Shown here in pieces: positions 57,856-64,000 of a stretch of 64,000 nt of DNA. The notes under the pieces were generated by a model. The model did not search any database. It worked only from the letters and a program-made list of their open reading frames with translations, and was not told where the DNA came from. The DNA is from Metellina segmentata (Eukaryota > Arthropoda > Arachnida > Araneae > Tetragnathidae). The stretch is taken from contig OX375879.1 in assembly GCA_947359465.1 (NCBI GenBank), positions 89,131,578 through 89,195,577 on the forward strand. The letters are read 5' to 3'. The position numbers were made by a program, and so were the translations under genes. How positions within the stretch are numbered: position 1 is the first letter of the stretch; each line of letters opens with the position of its first letter.

Positions 57856-60800
57856 GTACATTCATATTTTTTATGCACTCTTTATACAATTCATTATTTT
57901 TATTTCGCTATACATTAAATTAGGTAATTGATCGAACCTATTGTCTTCATGTGTCTGTATTTATCATGTCCACTCCTTTAATCTAATTCTTTTTGTGTTA
58001 TAATCCATGAAAAAGTATCTAATTTTACAATGCTACGAGTCCGGATTTACTGATTCACTTAAACATAAATGAACAAAATATTCATAATGGGTTCAGAACT
58101 TACTTTAAACCCTAGATCCTAGTCTAAATTGACTAGTGATTATCCAATCAGATTTTTTTTAATTGCAAAATGTACAATATTTGTCTGGTAGATTAAAATC
58201 TGCATTTCGCTTGGACCAAAAACAAATGAAAATCATTATTTTTTAAAAAAATAATTGGTGAATAAATCAATTATAATTGACATACTTAAATCATAGTCAC
58301 ATATTTGTTGAGTGCATTTATTAAATACCTATTCTGCTTGGGTATTAATGAAGTGATTATGAAATATGTCAATGCATTTAATAGATTAGATATAAAGTAT
58401 ATGCTAAAAGTTTTACCTCTAAAACTTGAAAATTTTATAGCAGAGCATGTAAAGTGAAAGCAACTTTAATACATCCAAAAGCATTGCCATGGATCAGTTT
58501 CTTTTCCCACTGTGCTAGCAACCTGCAAGTTGTAGGCAGCACAGGTTCATTTCCTCCCTGTGCATATTTTTTTTTCTGTGTCAGTAAAATTTTTCTTGTG
58601 TTTGTGTGTTTATTTACTTGATGTTTACTTGTTTGCCCAAATATGGCTCTATAAACCCCAACCAATCATCAATCTTCCCAAAAGTGCTTTTGCAGTTGAG
58701 GTCCACTGCACTGCTATAAAACTAATTGCAGTGGTAGGTACTTTTCACACAGAAATCTCACTTTAAAATTTTGCAGTGACTGAATTTGATAGATGCCACT
58801 ACCCATCACTTAGTTGACTGATTGCCTATTGGGTTGGAGCTTCATTAAGATTACAATTGTACTTCTGCATATAGTCTTGCTATGGTTAATTGTGACCATT
58901 TGAATGTCCTTTTCTTGCCTTTAACAGATTCGAAAGAGAAGCCCTGCAATTTGAAAAAAGGTTAAGCAATAACAAACAGTGAAGCCATGGCAGTAATAGA
59001 AACATGCTGTTATCACTGGCACTGAACAGCTATTGAAGTGGTTTGTATGACATCAGTAATTCTACATGTATTCATTATGAACAGGGCTGTCCTACGATAT
59101 TTGGCGTTTGTCTGCTACTAACAATAATGCAATAACAGAATACTAGAAAAAGTCAATATAGTCAGTCATGTGCTGGTCTCCAGCCATCAAACTGATGATT
59201 TGAATGCAAGCAAAATTGACACCTCAAAAGGCTGGCATCCCGGGGCTATAGTCTATTTAGCCCTGATTATGAACCATCCAAGTGATTAGTGAATGTGATG
59301 TGTCAGATGGACCATCTGGATTATTGGAGAGTAAGTGTACATAACCATCTGCCAGTGATCACTAGCAGAGCATTTGGAGGCAGCAACTTTAGTCTTCAAA
59401 ATATAATTCATTGTTTAGATCTATGACACTGATATACAATAAAAAGCTAATTATTTTAATGATGGAGGAGTAAGTTCCACAGTTTTGTCAACTCTTAGAG
59501 AAGATCAACTTTTAGAACTCTTAGAAACTGTAAGACAATACTAGAAAGTATTTTAAATATGAACTTTGAATTATAACTATGATGTTTTAAAACATAAGGT
59601 TTATGTTTATATATATTATATGTATTCTCTCTGGTATTTGAAATATTTCTTCGTGCTTTTCAGCTGATGCAAAAAGCAATGGTGAAATCGAACCTCTGCA
59701 AACACCCAGAGCTTCTTGCTGCCGAAAGGCAGGAGAATGGTGTTCCAAGAAGTGTACTATCAATCTCTTAAAGAGAAGACTACCCATTACAACATGGCTG
59801 CCAAAATATAACATAGAAGATCTTCAAGGAGATCTTATTGCTGGGATGACAGTAGCTCTCACAGTTATTCCACAAGGCTTAGCACTTGCTTCACTTGCAA
59901 ATTTGCCTCCACAAGTAAATTCTAATTCTTTCTTTTATATTGTATTATTGTACTTTACTGTTGATATGGTTATGAAAAAAACTCATTATGGATTTCAATT
60001 TAACTTTTTTATATTTTTAAAGAAATATACCATTACAAATAAGATTAATCAATCATTTATAAAATGACCATCAAATATAAAACATTTTTATTTTTTAGTG
60101 ATCAAATTATGTTTAGAAAATAAATGAGTATTATAATTATTGGTGCATAATACTGTTATAGCATACAAATAACAATGTTATTTCTGCTCTGTTGAGTTAA
60201 AAGTGTCATTAATCTAGCTGAATTTTAACTCTTATTTTAAGCTCTCAACTGATAAATAATTTATAAATAACACTAAAAAATTTGTAACTGGTACAAGTCT
60301 TTTACTCTGCTATGTACTAACCTTTAGTTGTGATTTAATATTTTTTCAAAAATAAAGACAATCTGATAATAAATATGTTACAAATTATGTTTAAAATAAT
60401 TTTCATGAAATGTTTATTATGCAATCAAATAAAAAATACATGTAGAAGGAAAATTATTTTTAAATATTTTAAATTAGCAATTAAAATAATCTGCATAAAA
60501 AACTTAATTTTTCTTGTAGGATCATCAAATCTTAAAATGTAATAAAACAGTTAGGGCCTATTCACATGTCACCTTAAGCAACATTTCAGGAAATTCCACC
60601 CTTATTTCTCTCTTATTCATAAACAATTAAGGAATGTTCATTGTGATTACAGTTTCAATCAAATCCATTTAGAAATGGTAATAATTTTAACGTACCGAGT
60701 GTGTGACATATTAGACTATAGGTGATTCCATAGTCATATGTATGAATATTAAAGCTCTTCTTTTTTTATAAGTCATGAATACCAATAAATAAGCATGAAT

Positions 60801-62557
60801 TCTTTAAGAACTATTTTTTCCTATTGGCTAAAAATGCAATATCAAAAATATTTTATTTTTTAGTATGGACTTTATACAGCATTTATGGGATGCTTTATGT
60901 ATACCATTTTTGGAAGCTGCCCATATCTTACTATTGGACCTACAGCCATAATGTCTATTATGACAGCGGAACATTCAAATGCCGGTGGAATTACATATGT
61001 TATTTTGATTACTTTCCTGTCTGGTTGTTTACAGCTTATAATGGGCATTCTTAACTTAGGTGAGAAATTTTTATTCAGTTGAGCCTTTCCAGTTTATCAT
61101 TTATGTGTTGAAATGTTAAACTTAAATCATGTATAATCTCTTGAAAGATCTCACAAATCTTAATCTTTATAACAAACAGGAAACTAATAGACCATGCAAA
61201 AATTGTTTTTCAAAAGATTTGAATTTTGTTGAAAACTTTTCCTTTGATCTAAGTTGAGGACCTGAAACTATTGGTTTGTTTCTTTTTCTGGACCACTTAA
61301 AAACAGTGTATGAGAGGTTTTTATACAAAAGCCATTCACCAATCGTTGGATAATTTTTTTTTGTATTTAATGTGTTTTTGCAAAATTAAGTTGATTATTC
61401 CCATTCTGAAAGTGTGAACCATCATAAAAAAAAGTATACATAAACCAAAATCACTATTTTGGAGAATAAAAATATTTTAAGTGCAGTAGTTTTAATTTTA
61501 AAAAATATAGGCAACACATTTTGAAAAAATGTTCCTGTAAATTTTGCCATTCCTCCTTAAACATGAATTCTGAAAAGGTTTTGTGTCTGATAAAAAATAA
61601 TTTTTACTCTTGAATTAAAATTGAAACTGGAAAATATCACATGAAAATGACACTGCTTTTATTGTTTGAATAGATTTTTCATGATTATAGTCTGCAAGAC
61701 AAACCATATAAGTGTTTATTGTAAATAAAATACATGCTTTTTATTTTACATACCGTATCTCAATTATATGTCATGCATGTTTGCATATTTTTAAGCACTA
61801 ATTGGTTTCAAATAATTGAATGGTGGTCTAATGCATGTATGTGAAGATTCTTTAACGAAAGAAAGAGTTTTGAAAAAAAAAATAGAAATGAAAATGATAT
61901 ATTAGTTCTGTTAAATGTTTGTTAAATATTTTTAAATTTTGAATTAAACTCCTGATAATATGAAGTTATGAAGATGACAAAAAGAAAAAGCAGATAAAAA
62001 TATCTTAAAATAAATGTGTAAGCCAGACATTTGCTGGAAAAGAGTTTTAAATGAACTTTTACATCTGATATTACATGCCTAAGATGTTTTTTTCCTTTCA
62101 ATTTTATTTTTTGCAATTAAGTTATTTTGTAAATTTAATATTACATGTCATAAAAGCATACAAATTGCCATGTTTGTATGATTTTGAAATACAGATTTTA
62201 ACCATGATTATTTGGAACCAGATTCTATCAATAACATTTATGTTGTGCTTAAAATTAATTTATGTATTTGAATTATTTTCATCTCAGCTTGTGATTTTGT
62301 ACATGGGATTCGACCAAAGTAAAAAAAAATTGCAAGATGAAAGTTTGTTAATCCTTATCAGCACTTTACGAGTTGCTGCAATGCCTATGTTCTAATTTCA
62401 ATTTTTGGTTCAGTGCCATTCCATGTTTTTTAATTTTCTTCCTTTGTTTTTCTTTTTCTTTTTATATTCAGGATTTCTAGTGACATTCATTTCCTCATCA
62501 GTTGTGAGTGGATTCACTTCTGCTGCAGCCATAACAATTGCTACTACCCAAATAGCT
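57816..62557 (+). CDS. SLC26A11: SLC26A11-like sulfate/anion transporter, 5' part (four exons)
   Basis: Coding exons 57816-57855, 59664-59914, 60864-61059 and 62472-62557 join in phase (1, 0, 1) to 191 codons. The first residues are acidic with a dileucine (MCDDQNEEPLLIN), then LKRRLPITTWLPKYNIEDLQGDLIAG, the first membrane span (VALTVIPQGLALA), the family signature NLPPQYGLYTAFMG across an intron, TIGPTAIMSIMT, LSGCLQLIMGILNLGFL and GFTSAAAITIA. Order and wording match the start of the SLC26/SulP domain, closest to the SLC26A11 (sodium-independent sulfate transporter) branch. It would sit in the plasma membrane or an internal membrane and exchange sulfate, chloride or similar anions. Remaining spans and the cytoplasmic STAS domain lie beyond the window. 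No frame damage seen. Confidence 0.88.
58928..58960 (+). other. Candidate 33-nt microexon in intron 1
   Basis: Preceded by a strong pyrimidine tract and CAG (CTTTTCTTGCCTTTAACAG) and followed by GTTAAG. 33 nt, phase 1 on both sides, open: it would insert (D)SKEKPCNLKK between exons 1 and 2 without disturbing the frame. No transcript evidence available here. Confidence 0.4.
59664..59914 (+). CDS. SLC26A11: Transporter exon 2
   Basis: Acceptor TTCGTGCTTTTCAG, donor GTAAAT. Encodes the Cys/Lys-rich cytoplasmic leader, the RRLPITTWLPKYN segment and the first membrane span up to LPPQ. Phase 1 in, 0 out. Confidence 0.9.
60864..61059 (+). CDS. SLC26A11: Transporter exon 3
   Basis: Acceptor TTTTATTTTTTAG, donor GTGAGA. 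Encodes YGLYTAFMGCFMYTIFG, CPYLTIGPTAIMS and the span ending MGILNL. Phase 0 in, 1 out. Confidence 0.92.
62472..62557 (+). CDS. SLC26A11: Transporter exon 4
   Basis: Acceptor CTTTTTATATTCAG, donor GTATGT. Encodes (G)FLVTFISSSVVSGFTSAAAITIATTQIA. Ends in phase 0. Its last 39 nt are repeated 235 bp downstream. Confidence 0.9.
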
Positions 62558-62983
62558 GTATGTTGGTACTTGCTTGATTAGATAGACCTACTAGGACTAT
62601 TCATAACGTCATATAACATTCATTTTGTTGCTTTATAACAATCATTAAACTTGTAATTAGGCTCTGCAATGGAGAACGAATTTTTATCTACACTTTTTAC
62701 AAATAATTATACACAGATGTCTGCAAGATTAGTTATCTGAAAAGACAGTTTTTTCTGCTTCAGCCATAACAATTGCTACTACCGAAATAGCTGTATGTTG
62801 GTACTTGCTTGATTAGATAAACCTAAAGGGTCTGTTCATAACTTCATATAACATTCATTTTGTTGCTTTACGACAATCCTAAAACTTGTAATTAGGCTCT
62901 ACAAAGGAGAACTAATTTTCATCTACACTTTTTACAAATAATTATTTACAGAAGTCTGCAAGATTAGTTATCTGAGAAGACAT
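62519..62983 (+). repeat. 235-bp tandem duplication including the end of exon 4
   Basis: Unit 1 is 62519-62753 and unit 2 is 62754-62983. By eye about 21 differences in 229 aligned positions and no net indel. Unit 2 repeats 39 coding nt of exon 4 (SASAITIATTEIA) and its GTATGT donor, but not the 5' part of the exon or its acceptor. Confidence 0.9.
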
Positions 62984-64000
62984 AGCTTTTATATTCATCT
63001 TTAGTGTCAAGATATTCACACATACTATTAAACTAATAATTCAATATAGATATATTTTATTGCAGTTCATAGCATGTGAATTACTTTAATGTAATGTTGA
63101 GATTTTATTTTTGTCTTTTGTTACTCATATCATTTGGAATACTCTTTCATTGTTTTAATCCAACTTTACTTGAGTTGCTGTCTGTCTACCTAGTGGTTAG
63201 TACTCTTCAAGGGCACATTCAGGATATCAATCTTTTGGGTCTTCATTTTTATCCTAAGCTCTTTATTTGGGTTTGACTTTAAAATGTCTTTAAAGTATAG
63301 ACTAGTTTCAGATTGCCTTACCTAGAGACAGTTTTGGTGTGTTACCTGGAGACCAGTTTTAAAGTGATTATCCAAGACTGTATTGAAAGAGAAAATAGGC
63401 CCTGATCCAATTTGTCCTTGAAAAAAAAATTAAAGTAAATTGATCAACCAAATCAATCTTTTTAACTCATGATATGTGTGTTCCTGAGTTCTTTCTATGT
63501 TAATAAACTTGAGAACAAAGTTAAAGTTAATCATTTTCTTTTATCTATATAAGACAAACAAAAGTAATATTTTGCTTGAATAAAATTGTCACCCAATTTC
63601 AAGTTAGCTATCTTATTTATGCTAATTTATAACAGAATGGGTTGTGTTTTATATCTGTATGTTTGTTGGTGCTGGCATCACATGCCAAAATAACAATATT
63701 TTTTTCATGAAACTAATTTTTTGCCTAGTTAAAGTAATGTAGTGAATAAGCCCAACCTATTCACTTATAAATTAATATAGACCAATTCAATCAATCAGTG
63801 AGGATTAAAAGGAAGTCTGAAATCCTAACTACCGTATATTTTAGAAATGGTAATGTGAAAAACAACCCGTTACTACTCCCAATCACCGAAAGCATGTATG
63901 ATAAAGGTCCTTCTCTTTGATACCTGATCTCTCTTTATACGTAGCTATTAAGGACTACAAATAAGGTGAATTTTGATTTCTAAGTAAAGGTTATTTGCAT
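62984..64000 (+). other. Intron sequence of the transporter gene (presumed)
   Basis: No further SLC26 exon could be recognised; the expected next residues (a helix after the QIxxLLG position) were not found. A 66-codon frame (63076-63276) is hydrophobic but has no family match and no clear splice borders. Confidence 0.4.

Noticed and set aside
62754..62792. Alternative (mutually exclusive) exon 4
   Set aside because: The duplicate lacks the first half of the exon and a good acceptor, so it cannot replace exon 4 without losing a membrane segment; kept only as a partial duplication.

Overview
This is a eukaryotic window, very probably from an arthropod and perhaps an arachnid. It is strongly A+T-rich, has spliced exons with GT/AG borders, and is packed with Tc1/mariner, Helitron, hAT, Merlin/IS1595-like and SINE elements of the kinds common in chelicerate genomes. 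The taxon is an inference; no sequence here fixes a species. No rRNA, genuine tRNA gene, CRISPR array or prokaryotic operon was seen.

Layout. From 1 to about 57 kb is a transposon graveyard. It holds (i) about 18 pieces of tRNA-derived SINEs, five of them with detectable target-site duplications; (ii) Helitrons and Helitron fragments of at least three types (5257-5897 and 12746-13410; 15936-17986; 23900-24862, with relatives at 48934 and 51504-53313); (iii) Tc1-like transposase pseudogenes at 13.6-14.4, 18.6-19.8, 19.8-20.3, 21.3, 32.2-33.4, 34.4-35.1 and 39.9-40.8 kb; (iv) a DD41D-type mariner at 30.3-31.6 kb; (v) a transposon with an SDGA/FFATSHG-type transposase at 27.1-29.0 kb, flanked by inverted clusters of a 17-bp repeat; (vi) two hAT/ZMYM1-like pseudogenes, one in an element with readable ends (47346-50635); (vii) palindromic MITEs; (viii) a roughly 58-bp minisatellite at 35.6-36.2 kb.

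The most unusual locus is 45.4-46.6 kb. An intact, intronless 309-residue IS1595/ISXO2-type (Merlin-like) transposase gene on the minus strand has a TATA box 71 bp upstream of its ATG. Twenty-four nt after its stop codon is a tandem array of four sequences matching the replication-dependent histone mRNA 3' stem-loop (GGCCCTTTTCAGGGCC), spaced 28-30 bp. That is the layout of a histone gene around a transposase reading frame. The same stem-loop unit occurs in a Helitron at 5.46-5.51 kb, which suggests how such a 3' end could move.

From about 57.8 kb to the end the window is mostly free of repeats and holds the 5' part of one host gene on the plus strand, an SLC26A11-like sulfate/anion transporter. 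Four coding exons (57816-57855, 59664-59914, 60864-61059, 62472-62557) join in frame into 191 codons; the rest of the transporter and its STAS domain lie beyond the window. A symmetric 33-nt candidate microexon sits in intron 1, and the 3' part of exon 4 lies in a 235-bp tandem duplication.
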